From NCBI RefSeq assembly GCF_000626715.1, contig NZ_AQRA01000014.1, positions 1 through 64,000 of the forward strand: a stretch of DNA of 64,000 nt, given 5' to 3'. This DNA is from Aquimarina atlantica (GTDB taxonomy: Bacteria; Bacteroidota; Bacteroidia; Flavobacteriales; Flavobacteriaceae). Below the pieces are notes generated by a model that searched no databases, was not told the DNA's origin, and saw nothing but the letters and a program-made list of their open reading frames with translations. A program made the translations under genes and the position numbers. Below are positions 40,483 to 49,660 of this stretch, piece after piece (the stretch's first letter is position 1; every line of letters begins with the position of its first letter).

Positions 40483-41733
40483 TTAATGTTGGTTAATTCT
40501 AAAGTCAGGATAAGCATCCATACCATGTTCGTGATTGTCTAATCCGTCAATTTCTTCTTTTTCTGAAACTCGGATTCCTATAGTTTTTTTAAGTATAAAT
40601 ATGATGACAAAAGCGGTTATTAAGCAAAATGCTCCTACAATAAGAACGCCAAGTCCTTGAACCATGAATTGATCAAACCCAGCTTTCGTTCCAAAAATCC
40701 CTACAGCTATAGTTCCCCAGATGCCACAGATTAAATGAACAGCTATGGCACCTACAGGATCGTCTAGTTTTAATTTGTCTACCAATGCTACACCGAGTAC
40801 GATAATAATACCTGCACATAAACCAATAATTACAGCTTCGTTCGGGGACATGAGATCAGCTCCGGCCGTTATCCCTACCAATCCTCCCAGAATACCATTT
40901 AAGAACATCGTAAGATCATAGTTTTTGTATAAGATGGTAGAAAGTACAAATGCCCCAACACCACCTGCTGCCGCTGCAAGACAGGTAGTTACTAATACTA
41001 ATGAAGTGCCGGCAGGATCTGCAGAGAGTACAGATCCACCATTAAAACCAAACCATCCTAGCCAAAGAATAAGCACACCAGCAGCAGCTATAGGGATATT
41101 GTGTCCAGGGATAGCTTGTGGTTTTCCTTCAGAGCTATATTTGCCTATTCTTGCACCTAATAGAATAATGGCTACCATGGCAGCCCATCCACCAACAGAG
41201 TGTACAAGTGTAGAACCCGCAAAGTCATAAAACCCTTCAGCTTCACCAATTTTAAAAGTAGATAAAAATCCGCTTCCCCATTGCCAGGAACCTACTATAG
41301 GATATACCAAACCTACATAAAGTATAGTAAATATCATAAATGCTCCTAACTTAATACGTTCTGCTACCGCACCAGAAACTATAGTAGCGGCTGTAGCGGC
41401 AAACATTCCCTGAAATAGGAAATCTGTCCACCAGGTATAGCCTCCGCTGGCGTATTCCGGAGTCATTCCATTCTCGGGGGCAGCGATGCCAAACCCTGCA
41501 AATTTTAGAAAACCGATATCTCCATCCTCGAATCCCGGATACATAAGGTTGAAACCACCGATATAGTATAATAATAAACCTATACAGATGATAAATACAT
41601 TTTTAAATAATATGTTAATTGTGTTTTTTTGACGAGTTAGTCCTATTTCTAAAAAGGAAAATCCTAAGTGCATGAAAAATACAAGTGCTGTACACACCAT
41701 CATCCATACATTATTTGTGGTTAAAAGTTCCAT
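40483..41733 (-). CDS. amt: Ammonium transporter
   Basis: 416 residues with eleven or so hydrophobic helices. The Amt signature (DFAGSTLVHSVGGWAAMV) carries the first pore His; the second is in AIAVHLICGIWGTIAVGIF. It imports ammonium across the inner membrane. The PII gene glnK is 66 bp upstream on the same strand, the classical glnK-amt pair in reversed gene order relative to most Proteobacteria only in strand, and divergent from gltBD. PII is expected to plug the channel when nitrogen is plentiful. Confidence 0.5.
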   Translation of the reverse strand: MELLTTNNVWMMVCTALVFFMHLGFSFLEIGLTRQKNTINILFKNVFIICIGLLLYYIGGFNLMYPGFEDGDIGFLKFAGFGIAAPENGMTPEYASGGYTWWTDFLFQGMFAATAATIVSGAVAERIKLGAFMIFTILYVGLVYPIVGSWQWGSGFLSTFKIGEAEGFYDFAGSTLVHSVGGWAAMVAIILLGARIGKYSSEGKPQAIPGHNIPIAAAGVLILWLGWFGFNGGSVLSADPAGTSLVLVTTCLAAAAGGVGAFVLSTILYKNYDLTMFLNGILGGLVGITAGADLMSPNEAVIIGLCAGIIIVLGVALVDKLKLDDPVGAIAVHLICGIWGTIAVGIFGTKAGFDQFMVQGLGVLIVGAFCLITAFVIIFILKKTIGIRVSEKEEIDGLDNHEHGMDAYPDFRINQH

Positions 41734-41799
41734 AGTTTAATTACTATTAAAGTTGTTTTTAGTTTTTGATTGGTTAATTTTTTTGAGTAATAGGAAATA

Positions 41800-42138
41800 T
41801 TAGTTTAATGTTTCTGCACCTTTTTCCGAAGTGCGAATTCTATACGCTTCTTTGATGTCTGAAACAAAGATTTTTCCGTCACCAACCTCTCCTGTTTTTG
41901 CAGCTTCTAGAATTGCAGAGATTGCAACTTCTTCAAAATCATCATTTACAACAATCGATAAATATCTTCTCTGAATATCTGTGGTACTATAAGAAATCCC
42001 TCTATAAACACTTCCTTTTTGTTCATGCCCCACTCCGGTAACATCCCAATAGGAGAAAAACATAACACCTTTATTGTGTAAAGCCTCTTTTACAACCCGG
42101 TATTTTGATCTCCTGATAATTGCTTCTATTTTCTTCAT
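41800..42138 (-). CDS. glnK: Nitrogen regulatory protein PII
   Basis: 112 residues, standard PII size. Opens KKIEAIIRRSKYRVVKEAL; the T-loop GHEQKGSVYRGISYSTTD keeps a Tyr at the position of uridylylated Tyr51, although the loop sequence differs from the enterobacterial KQKGHTEIYRGAEY. The C-terminal GDGKIFV and R-x-R motifs contribute to ATP/2-oxoglutarate binding. It senses 2-oxoglutarate and adenylate charge and controls Amt and nitrogen enzymes. First gene of a two-gene unit with amt. Confidence 0.5.
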   Translation of the reverse strand: MKKIEAIIRRSKYRVVKEALHNKGVMFFSYWDVTGVGHEQKGSVYRGISYSTTDIQRRYLSIVVNDDFEEVAISAILEAAKTGEVGDGKIFVSDIKEAYRIRTSEKGAETLN

Positions 42139-42248
42139 AAAGAATAAAAGTTAAAATTAATATTGAATTACATTCAAAAATATACTATTTTGAAATATAC
42201 TATATAAAAAATAGGGTATTTATGTATGTTTTTATCATTTATTGTTTT

Positions 42249-42273
42249 TTAACCCTATTAAAATTAGGGTTAA
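42249..42273. promoter_or_regulatory. Inverted repeat, candidate operator
   Basis: Perfect 9-bp arms TTAACCCTA and TAGGGTTAA separated by 7 bases. It lies 111 bp upstream of the glnK start codon and could bind a dimeric regulator of the nitrogen genes; no regulator is identified. Confidence 0.5.
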
Positions 42274-42329
42274 GTGTTTTTTATGTTGAAAAAATAATGA
42301 TTTAATACTCGGGAGGGGCGAAATATTTT

Positions 42330-42343
42330 CGAAAACGTTTTCG
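42330..42343. promoter_or_regulatory. Perfect palindrome resembling a LacI-family operator
   Basis: CGAAAACGTTTTCG is fully self-complementary with a central CG, the shape of LacI/GalR-family operators. It sits 242 bp before gltB. No LacI-type gene is present in the window, so the link is inference. Confidence 0.5.
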
Positions 42344-42584
42344 TTAAAATTGGTTGATAATCAGTTGTCTGTGATTTGGTGCTAATTCTTGATTTATTTA
42401 GTTTTTTTGCCTGAAAACGCATTGTCAAATTCATAATTAGAAGCTCTTATTTTGTGATTATTTTATTCTGAAGGGGCTTTTTTTATGTAGCTCAGAAAAG
42501 TGATTGCGAAAGCAGTTTTTTTCTTTCTCTGTACTTAATGATTTGTTAATTTCATCTGCTTGAAACACTTTTAGATCAGAAAAT

Positions 42585-45500
42585 ATGATGAAGAAACAAG
42601 GAATGTATCTACCAGAATTTGAGCATGACGCATGTGGTGCAGGATTCATTTGTAGCTTAGAAGGAAAGAAATCAAACGATATTATTCATAAAGCATTAGA
42701 GATTCTTGAAAAGCTAGAGCATAGAGGTGCTGTAAGTGCTGATGGAAAAACAGGAGATGGCGCCGGAATCCTAATTGATATACCACATGATTTTTTTACT
42801 GAGCATTGTGATTTTAAATTACCAGCTGCTGGAGAATATGCGGTAAGCAATGTTTTCTTACCTAAGAAAGAAAATCAAAGGCAGTTTTGTATAGATACCT
42901 TCGAACAAAATATTATTGATCAGGGGCTTGTTTTATTAGGATGGAGAGATGTTCCCGTGGATCATATTCATATTGGTGAAATTGCAGCCACAACAGAGCC
43001 ATTTATAAAACAAATATTTATAGGTAAAGGAAATGAAAATCAAAGCTATTTTGATTTTAACCTAAAACTATTTATAGCAAGGAAGGTGACAGAACATACT
43101 ATATATGAATCTAAATTGTCAGAAAGCAAGTTTTTCTATCTACCTAGTTTGTCTACAAAAACCTTGATATTTAAAGGTTTATTGATGCCAGAAGATATTA
43201 AGTTGTATTATAAAGATTTATTGAATCCAAAAGTAGTCACCCGATTGGCTTTGGTGCATCAGCGCTTCTCGACCAATACATTTCCAACCTGGGATCTGGC
43301 ACAGCCTTTTCGGTATATGTGTCATAATGGTGAGATTAATACCCTAAGAGGGAATGTAACCAGGATGCGATCTAGAGAAGAGTTGTTAGAAAGTGATTGG
43401 TTTGGGGAGGATATCAAAAAAGTACTTCCGGTGGTATTGAAGGGTAAATCAGATTCAGCCTCTATGGATATGGTAGTAGAACTGTTATTAATGACAGGTA
43501 GATCTTTGCCAGAGGTGATGATGATGATGGTGCCAGAGGCCTGGGAGAAAAATCCTGAAATGTCTGAAGCTAAGAAAGCTTTTTATGAATATAATTCTTG
43601 TGCTATGGAACCATGGGATGGCCCTGCTTCGATCCCTTTTACAGATGGTAATTATATTGGGGCGGTACTAGATAGAAATGGATTAAGACCTTCTCGTTAT
43701 AGCGTAACCAAAGATGGTTATGTAATCATGTCTTCAGAAACGGGAGTAGTAGACATTAAACCAGATAATATCGAATATCACGGAAGATTAGAACCAGGGA
43801 AAATGTTTCTGGTTAATATGGATGAAGGTAGAATTATAAATGATGAAGAAATTAAAGAGGAAATTGCAGCAAAGCATCCTTATCGAGAATGGTTGGATGA
43901 TAATCTGGTGCACTTAAAAGATATACCATATAATGATTGCCCTTTGTTTTTGGGAGAAGAAACTGTTGCTAAACGAAAAGAAGTATTTGGATATACTCAA
44001 GAAGATATAGATACTATTATTTCTCCTATGGGGCAATTGGGTAAAGAACCTATTGGTTCTATGGGTTCTGATACTCCAATTGCAATACTTTCTGAGCGTC
44101 CGCAATTGATCTATAACTATTTTAAACAATTATTTGCACAGGTAACAAACCCACCATTAGATGGTATTCGTGAAGAACTGATTACCGATATAAGTTTAAC
44201 TCTGGGGTCTGATCATAATATATTTGATATTAATGAGAAACATTGTAATAAACTAAAAATCCAAAACCCTGTAATATCAAAAGAAGATCTGGATAAGATT
44301 AAAACCTACACAGGTAAAGGGTTTAAATCTACTTCTGTGCCGATGTTGTATAACATTAATAGAGGATTAAATGGTCTTGAAGATGCATTAGAAATACTAC
44401 TCAAAAATGTGTCAGAAGCTATTGATGAAGGAACGAATATCATCATACTTTCTGATAGAAATGTGAGTAAACACAGAGCGCCAATTCCTGCTTTATTAGC
44501 ATGCTCCTATGTTAATAGTGGATTACAAAAACTAGGAAAACGATCCAAAGTCAGTACTATTATCGAATCTGCAGAACCAAGAGAAGTACATCACTTTGCT
44601 TTGTTATTTGGGTACGGAGCTAGTGCAATTAATCCATATATGGTAAATGAGATTATAGGAGAAGAAATTAAAGAAAATAATATTTCGGGACTCACTTTTG
44701 AAAATGCCATATATAACTATAATAAGGCTGTAGGTAAAGGAGTCTTGAAAGTGATGAATAAAATAGGGATTTCTACCTTAAACTCTTACAGAAGTTCTCA
44801 ACTGTTCGAATGTATAGGTATTAATACCAAAGTTGTTGATCAATATTTTCCAAATACTGCTACACGTATAGAAGGAATAGGGTTATATGAAATCGAAAAA
44901 GAGATCTCTAAACGCCATAAAAGAGCTTATATAGGGCAAGAAGTAGCTGCAAATTTAAGCTTAGAGATAGGAGGACAATACCGATGGAGGCGTAATGGGG
45001 AAAAACACCAGTTTAATCCTTTATCGGTAGCTAAACTACAAAAATCGGTTCGGGATAATGATCCCGAAACGTATGCAGAATATGCCAAATTGATCAACGA
45101 GCAATCAAAGGCACTGATGACCATTAGAGGAATGCTGGAGTTTTCTAATTATGATCCTATTTCGATAGATGAGGTAGAACCTTGGACAGAGATCGTAAAA
45201 CGTTTTAAAACAGGAGCTATGTCATACGGGTCTATTAGCCAGGAAGCACATGAAAACCTTGCTGTAGCAATGAACCGTATAGGAGGAAAAAGTAACTCTG
45301 GGGAAGGAGGAGAAAATCCACTTCGCTTCTATAAAGATGTAAATGGTGATTGGAAAAACAGTGCAATTAAGCAAGTAGCTTCTGGTCGATTTGGAGTGTC
45401 TTCTAACTATTTAACGAATGCTGCCGAGATTCAAATTAAAATGGCTCAGGGCGCTAAACCAGGAGAAGGAGGACAGTTACCAGGGCCAAAAGTAAATCCC

Positions 45501-47087
45501 GAAATAGCCAAAACCCGTAATTCTACACCTTATGTGGGATTAATTTCACCACCACCACATCACGATATTTATTCTATCGAAGATTTGTCACAGTTAATTT
45601 ATGATCTAAAATCTGCAAATAGGAATGCCAGAATAAATGTAAAATTAGTATCAGAAGTTGGTGTAGGAACTGTTGCAGCAGGAGTAGCCAAAGCAAAAGC
45701 AGATGTGGTGCTAATTTCTGGATTTGATGGAGGTACCGGAGCATCACCATTAACATCGCTAAAACATGCTGGACTCCCATGGGAACTTGGTATTGCTGAA
45801 GCGCAGCAAACATTAGTAGGTAATAACCTGCGCAGTCGTATTGTGCTAGAGTGTGACGGACAGTTAAAAACCGGTCGGGATGTTGCGATAGCATGCCTCC
45901 TGGGAGCAGAAGAATTTGGTTTTGCAACAGCACCTCTGGTAGCATCAGGGTGTGTAATGATGCGTGTATGTCACTTAAATACCTGCCCGGTTGGTATAGC
46001 TACGCAAAACCCAGAACTGCGCAAAAAATTTAAAGGAAAACCAGAACATGTCGTAAATTATATGTATTTCGTAGCTCAGGAGTTGCGAGAGATTATGGCA
46101 CAACTAGGATTTCGTACCATCAATGAAATGATAGGACAGGTAAGTAAGTTGGATCATAAAAAAGCGATTGATCATTATAAAGCTGCAGGAGTAGATCTTA
46201 CACCTATTCTTCATCAGGTAGAGACGCCTTCGGGAGTAGATATCTATAATACCGAAAATCAGGATCATGGTTTAGAGAAGTCTATAGATTTTGAAATCAT
46301 AGAACAAGCACATCCGGCACTTTTCCGTAAAGAAAAAACCGCATTAGATTTTGATATTTGTAATACCGATCGAGCAGTAGGCGCTATCTTAAGTAATGAA
46401 ATATCAAAAATATATGGCGCACAAGGATTGCCCGATAATACCTTGAAACTAAACTTTACCGGGGCAGCCGGGCAAAGTTTTGGAGCATTTGCTACCAAAG
46501 GATTGACTATGGTCGTAAATGGGAACACCAATGACTACCTCGGAAAAGGGCTTTCGGGAGCAAAACTCATTATTAAAGTACCCGAAGAAGCTACTATAAT
46601 TCCCGAAAATAATGTGATCACAGGTAATGTAACCCTGTATGGAGCTACAGCAGGAGAAGTGTATATTAATGGTAAAGCGGGAGAGCGATTCTGTGTGCGT
46701 AACTCTGGAGCAAAAGCTGTAGTTGAAGGAATTGGTGATCATGGATGTGAATATATGACCGGAGGTATTGCTGTAATTCTGGGAGAAGTAGGAAGAAATT
46801 TTGGAGCAGGGATGTCTGGTGGAATTGCGTATATCTATGATGAGAAAAAGACATTTGAAATGCATTGTAATAAAGAGGCGTTAAATCTAGATCCTGTGAT
46901 AGAGGAGAAAGATATTGAAGAGTTAAAAGCCTTAATAGAGAACCATTACAATACTACTTTAAGTCCTTTGGCTCAAAGAATTTTGGAAAACTGGGGGAGC
47001 GAATTACCAAAATTTATCAAAATTTTCCCTGAAGAATATAAGCAAGCATTAAAACGATTAAAAGAAGAAAAACTAGCACAAGTATAA
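42585..47087 (+). CDS. gltB: Glutamate synthase (NADPH) large subunit
   Basis: 1500 residues, full length. A short propeptide precedes C17 in DACGAGF, the N-terminal nucleophile of the class II glutamine amidotransferase domain (17 to about 420). Central and FMN-binding synthase domains follow (AMSYGSISQEAHENLA, GGKSNSGEGGEN, SGFDGGTGASPLTSLKHAG). Cys residues for the [3Fe-4S] cluster appear in CVMMRVCHLNTCPVG, and a C-terminal GXGXG beta-helix domain begins near GAAGQSFGAF. It converts glutamine and 2-oxoglutarate to two glutamates with the GltD flavoprotein. It forms a two-gene unit with gltD and is divergent from glnK-amt, so ammonium uptake and assimilation are grouped. Confidence 0.5.
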   Translation: MMKKQGMYLPEFEHDACGAGFICSLEGKKSNDIIHKALEILEKLEHRGAVSADGKTGDGAGILIDIPHDFFTEHCDFKLPAAGEYAVSNVFLPKKENQRQFCIDTFEQNIIDQGLVLLGWRDVPVDHIHIGEIAATTEPFIKQIFIGKGNENQSYFDFNLKLFIARKVTEHTIYESKLSESKFFYLPSLSTKTLIFKGLLMPEDIKLYYKDLLNPKVVTRLALVHQRFSTNTFPTWDLAQPFRYMCHNGEINTLRGNVTRMRSREELLESDWFGEDIKKVLPVVLKGKSDSASMDMVVELLLMTGRSLPEVMMMMVPEAWEKNPEMSEAKKAFYEYNSCAMEPWDGPASIPFTDGNYIGAVLDRNGLRPSRYSVTKDGYVIMSSETGVVDIKPDNIEYHGRLEPGKMFLVNMDEGRIINDEEIKEEIAAKHPYREWLDDNLVHLKDIPYNDCPLFLGEETVAKRKEVFGYTQEDIDTIISPMGQLGKEPIGSMGSDTPIAILSERPQLIYNYFKQLFAQVTNPPLDGIREELITDISLTLGSDHNIFDINEKHCNKLKIQNPVISKEDLDKIKTYTGKGFKSTSVPMLYNINRGLNGLEDALEILLKNVSEAIDEGTNIIILSDRNVSKHRAPIPALLACSYVNSGLQKLGKRSKVSTIIESAEPREVHHFALLFGYGASAINPYMVNEIIGEEIKENNISGLTFENAIYNYNKAVGKGVLKVMNKIGISTLNSYRSSQLFECIGINTKVVDQYFPNTATRIEGIGLYEIEKEISKRHKRAYIGQEVAANLSLEIGGQYRWRRNGEKHQFNPLSVAKLQKSVRDNDPETYAEYAKLINEQSKALMTIRGMLEFSNYDPISIDEVEPWTEIVKRFKTGAMSYGSISQEAHENLAVAMNRIGGKSNSGEGGENPLRFYKDVNGDWKNSAIKQVASGRFGVSSNYLTNAAEIQIKMAQGAKPGEGGQLPGPKVNPEIAKTRNSTPYVGLISPPPHHDIYSIEDLSQLIYDLKSANRNARINVKLVSEVGVGTVAAGVAKAKADVVLISGFDGGTGASPLTSLKHAGLPWELGIAEAQQTLVGNNLRSRIVLECDGQLKTGRDVAIACLLGAEEFGFATAPLVASGCVMMRVCHLNTCPVGIATQNPELRKKFKGKPEHVVNYMYFVAQELREIMAQLGFRTINEMIGQVSKLDHKKAIDHYKAAGVDLTPILHQVETPSGVDIYNTENQDHGLEKSIDFEIIEQAHPALFRKEKTALDFDICNTDRAVGAILSNEISKIYGAQGLPDNTLKLNFTGAAGQSFGAFATKGLTMVVNGNTNDYLGKGLSGAKLIIKVPEEATIIPENNVITGNVTLYGATAGEVYINGKAGERFCVRNSGAKAVVEGIGDHGCEYMTGGIAVILGEVGRNFGAGMSGGIAYIYDEKKTFEMHCNKEALNLDPVIEEKDIEELKALIENHYNTTLSPLAQRILENWGSELPKFIKIFPEEYKQALKRLKEEKLAQV

Positions 47088-47100
47088 AACGATATTGAAC

Positions 47101-48564
47101 ATGGGAAAGATAACTGGATTTTTAGAATTTGAAAGAGAGATAGAAGGGTACCAACCAGTAAAAGATCGTATCAAAGGGTATAAAGAGTTTACTGTAGAAA
47201 TGCCCGAAGGAAAACTCAAAAATCAAGGAGCACGTTGTATGGATTGTGGAATACCATTTTGTCATAGCGGGTGCCCATTAGGTAACTTGATTCCTGATTT
47301 TAATGATGCTGTGTATCGCGGTCGATGGAAAAAAGCAGCAGACATTTTGCATTCAACTAATAATTTTCCTGAGTTTACAGGTAGATTATGCCCTGCACCA
47401 TGCGAAGAAGCTTGTGTATTAGGTATAAACGAAAACCCGGTGACTATTGAGAATATTGAAAAAAATATCGTAGAACAAGCTTTTCAAAATGATTGGATTA
47501 AACCTAATCCTCCAAAAGAAAGAACGGGTAAAACGGTGGCTGTGATTGGATCTGGCCCTGCTGGATTAGCAACTGCACAACAATTAAATCGTGTAGGGCA
47601 TTTGGTGACCGTTTTTGAAAGAGATGAAAAAGTAGGAGGATTATTGCGCTATGGTATTCCTGATTTTAAAATGGAAAAATATGTGATCGATCGTCGTGTC
47701 GCTATTTTAGAAAAAGAAGGTATTATCTTTAAAACAAATACGCATATCGGAAAAGAGATCAAAGCAGATACGTTAAAAGCTGATTTTGATGCAGTAGTAT
47801 TGTGTACAGGAGCTACAGTTCGTCGCAATTTGCCTGTTAAAGGGGCTGATCTTAAAGGAGTAGTACAGGCTATGGATTTTTTACCTCAAAATAATAGAAG
47901 AGTCGATGGTATAAAAGATTTGGGAGAAGAAATTCTGGCTACAGAAAAAGATGTGATCGTAATTGGAGGAGGAGATACAGGATCAGATTGTATTGGTACT
48001 TCTGTACGACAGGGAGCAACTTCTGTAACTAATTTTGAGATTATGGGTAAAGGAACCATAGATCGCCCTGCACATCAACCCTGGCCATTTTGGCCAATGC
48101 GTTTGCGTACAAGCTCATCTCATCAAGAAGGAGTAACTCGTAATTGGAGTATCTCTACCAAAGAGTTTTTGGGGGATAAAAACGGAAATCTAAAAGGTTT
48201 AATCACTACAGAAGTAGAATGGGTAAAAGAAAATGGTCGTTTTACACTAAAAGAAATTCTGGGTACAGAGAAAGAATGGAAATGTGAATTAGCATTGTTG
48301 GCTTTAGGGTTTACAGGATCAGAGCCTACTATTGCAGAACAGTTAGGGGTGGATATGGATGCAAGAACCAATATTAAAGCAAGTGAGCAAAATTATGCAA
48401 CCAATGTAAAAGGGGTTTTTGCAGCAGGTGATACTCGTAGAGGGCAATCTTTGATTGTATGGGCAATTGCAGAAGGTAGGCAAGCTGCATATCATGTTGA
48501 TGCCTATTTAATGGGAAGTTCTAATCTACCGCTTAAAGGGGAGGGGGATTTACCTAGGGTATAA
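47101..48564 (+). CDS. gltD: Glutamate synthase (NADPH) small subunit
   Basis: About 487 residues. The frame can be opened at a TTG six bases earlier, but ATG at 47101 (MGKITGFLEFER) is the usual GltD start. N-terminal Cys clusters for two [4Fe-4S] centres (CMDCGIPFCHSGCPLGN, CPAPCEEAC), an FAD-binding GSGPAGLATAQQL near 150, and an NADPH-binding GGGDTGSDC. C-terminus retains AAGDTRRGQSLIVWAIAEGRQAA. Starts 13 bp after gltB. Confidence 0.5.
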   Translation: MGKITGFLEFEREIEGYQPVKDRIKGYKEFTVEMPEGKLKNQGARCMDCGIPFCHSGCPLGNLIPDFNDAVYRGRWKKAADILHSTNNFPEFTGRLCPAPCEEACVLGINENPVTIENIEKNIVEQAFQNDWIKPNPPKERTGKTVAVIGSGPAGLATAQQLNRVGHLVTVFERDEKVGGLLRYGIPDFKMEKYVIDRRVAILEKEGIIFKTNTHIGKEIKADTLKADFDAVVLCTGATVRRNLPVKGADLKGVVQAMDFLPQNNRRVDGIKDLGEEILATEKDVIVIGGGDTGSDCIGTSVRQGATSVTNFEIMGKGTIDRPAHQPWPFWPMRLRTSSSHQEGVTRNWSISTKEFLGDKNGNLKGLITTEVEWVKENGRFTLKEILGTEKEWKCELALLALGFTGSEPTIAEQLGVDMDARTNIKASEQNYATNVKGVFAAGDTRRGQSLIVWAIAEGRQAAYHVDAYLMGSSNLPLKGEGDLPRV

Positions 48565-48709
48565 AAGATAATTGAAATTTAGTATTTGATTGTTTTTTAA
48601 CATTTTAAATTAAATATTAGCAAGTTTGGTATTGTTATGTGGTAATATAATGTAATTATAAAGTTAAATAATTATATAATTTTCAATGGTAATTTTAAAC
48701 TATATAATT

Positions 48710-49531
48710 ATGTTAACACACAAATTCAAACTCAGTATTTTTTTGGCCACTATTTTATTATGTACAAGTTGTCAAAATGATGGTTTAGATCAGGACGATT
48801 TAAATCAAGAACGACCATTATCTAAAGAGGCTACAGCAACTTTGGATTATTTGATTGAAAAAGGATTTTCTAAAGAAGATCTTAAACCAAATTTTGAGGA
48901 TGAAGCTTTCATGCATGGTGACATGATGATTCCTTTTACATTAAAAAGTAATAAAGATGCAAACCCACCTAAAGAAGGAAGCATTCAGGAGAAAAACAGA
49001 TGGTTTTTTGGCGGAGTTGGAGTATACTATAGTAACTCTAGAGATGTTAGATATTACGTAGAAAATAACTATCCAAGAAACTTAGAGTATGCACTTTCGT
49101 GGGCTGCTTGGCATTGGAGTGTTTCAAGTCGTAATATTAATATAAGTAGAACGTATAATAGATCGAGTGCAGATATTTTGGTAGGATCCTGGTATAACTC
49201 TAATGAAGGTGCATGGGCAAGAGCACTGTTGCCTGATGGTAGAGGGAATGTTGGTGCTTGGATGAGGGTTAATACAGCTAAACCCCATCCAGGTGACGAA
49301 TCTACAATGGCTTTGTTAATACATGAGTTAGGACATAATCTTGGTTATCACCACTCTGATCAGACTTATGGAGGTCATATACCAGGTACTAATGGTGTAG
49401 CTTATCATCAAAGCAATAATTGTGGATCTGTCATGAAAAGTTCAATATATACATGCAATTGGAGATTCAGCTCAACACCAGGATGGTCGAGAGATGATAG
49501 AACGGCTATCACGTGGGCGTATGGGAATTAG
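48710..49531 (+). CDS. Lipoprotein zinc metalloprotease (M57/matrixin-like)
   Basis: About 273 residues. I prefer the ATG at 48710, which begins a lipoprotein signal (LATILLCTSC) followed by QNDGLDQDD. Zinc-binding motif HExxHxxGxxH is complete: H205, E206, H209, G212, H215 (HELGHNLGYHHSD), and a Met-turn-like SVMKSS follows. The sequence resembles the HEIGH metallopeptidase family M57 known in Bacteroidota. The acidic tail after the Cys suggests surface display. Substrate unknown. Single gene with its own terminator. Confidence 0.5.
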   Translation: MLTHKFKLSIFLATILLCTSCQNDGLDQDDLNQERPLSKEATATLDYLIEKGFSKEDLKPNFEDEAFMHGDMMIPFTLKSNKDANPPKEGSIQEKNRWFFGGVGVYYSNSRDVRYYVENNYPRNLEYALSWAAWHWSVSSRNINISRTYNRSSADILVGSWYNSNEGAWARALLPDGRGNVGAWMRVNTAKPHPGDESTMALLIHELGHNLGYHHSDQTYGGHIPGTNGVAYHQSNNCGSVMKSSIYTCNWRFSSTPGWSRDDRTAITWAYGN

Positions 49532-49584
49532 CAAGTTAATTTATAGGATATTTATTATTTAAATACCTTTATAATTTTAATTAA

Positions 49585-49625
49585 GATGGCTCTATGATCA
49601 TAATCATAGAGCCATCCCGTTTTTT
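49585..49625 (+). terminator. Rho-independent terminator
   Basis: 14-bp perfect stem GATGGCTCTATGAT / ATCATAGAGCCATC, loop CATA, followed by CCCGTTTTTT. Lies between the metalloprotease and the convergent blaR1 gene. Confidence 0.5.
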
Positions 49626-49660
49626 GATTGATTGAATTTTGGCTAGTGTATCCTATATAT

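Larger units (their letters stand above)
42139..42584. promoter_or_regulatory. Divergent control region between glnK-amt and gltBD
   Basis: 446 bp with no gene. It holds two clear dyads: TTAACCCTA/TAGGGTTAA (42249-42257, 42265-42273), with an extra ATAGGGTA half-site near 42210, and the perfect 14-bp palindrome CGAAAACGTTTTCG (42330-42343). A weak promoter for gltB may be TTG at 42422-42424 plus TTATTTTG at 42447-42454 (22-bp spacer). No sigma-54 -24/-12 element was seen. Confidence 0.5.

Noticed and set aside
42139-42240. Sigma-54 promoter for glnK
   Set aside because: No TGGCAC-N5-TTGCA-type -24/-12 element is visible on the minus strand.
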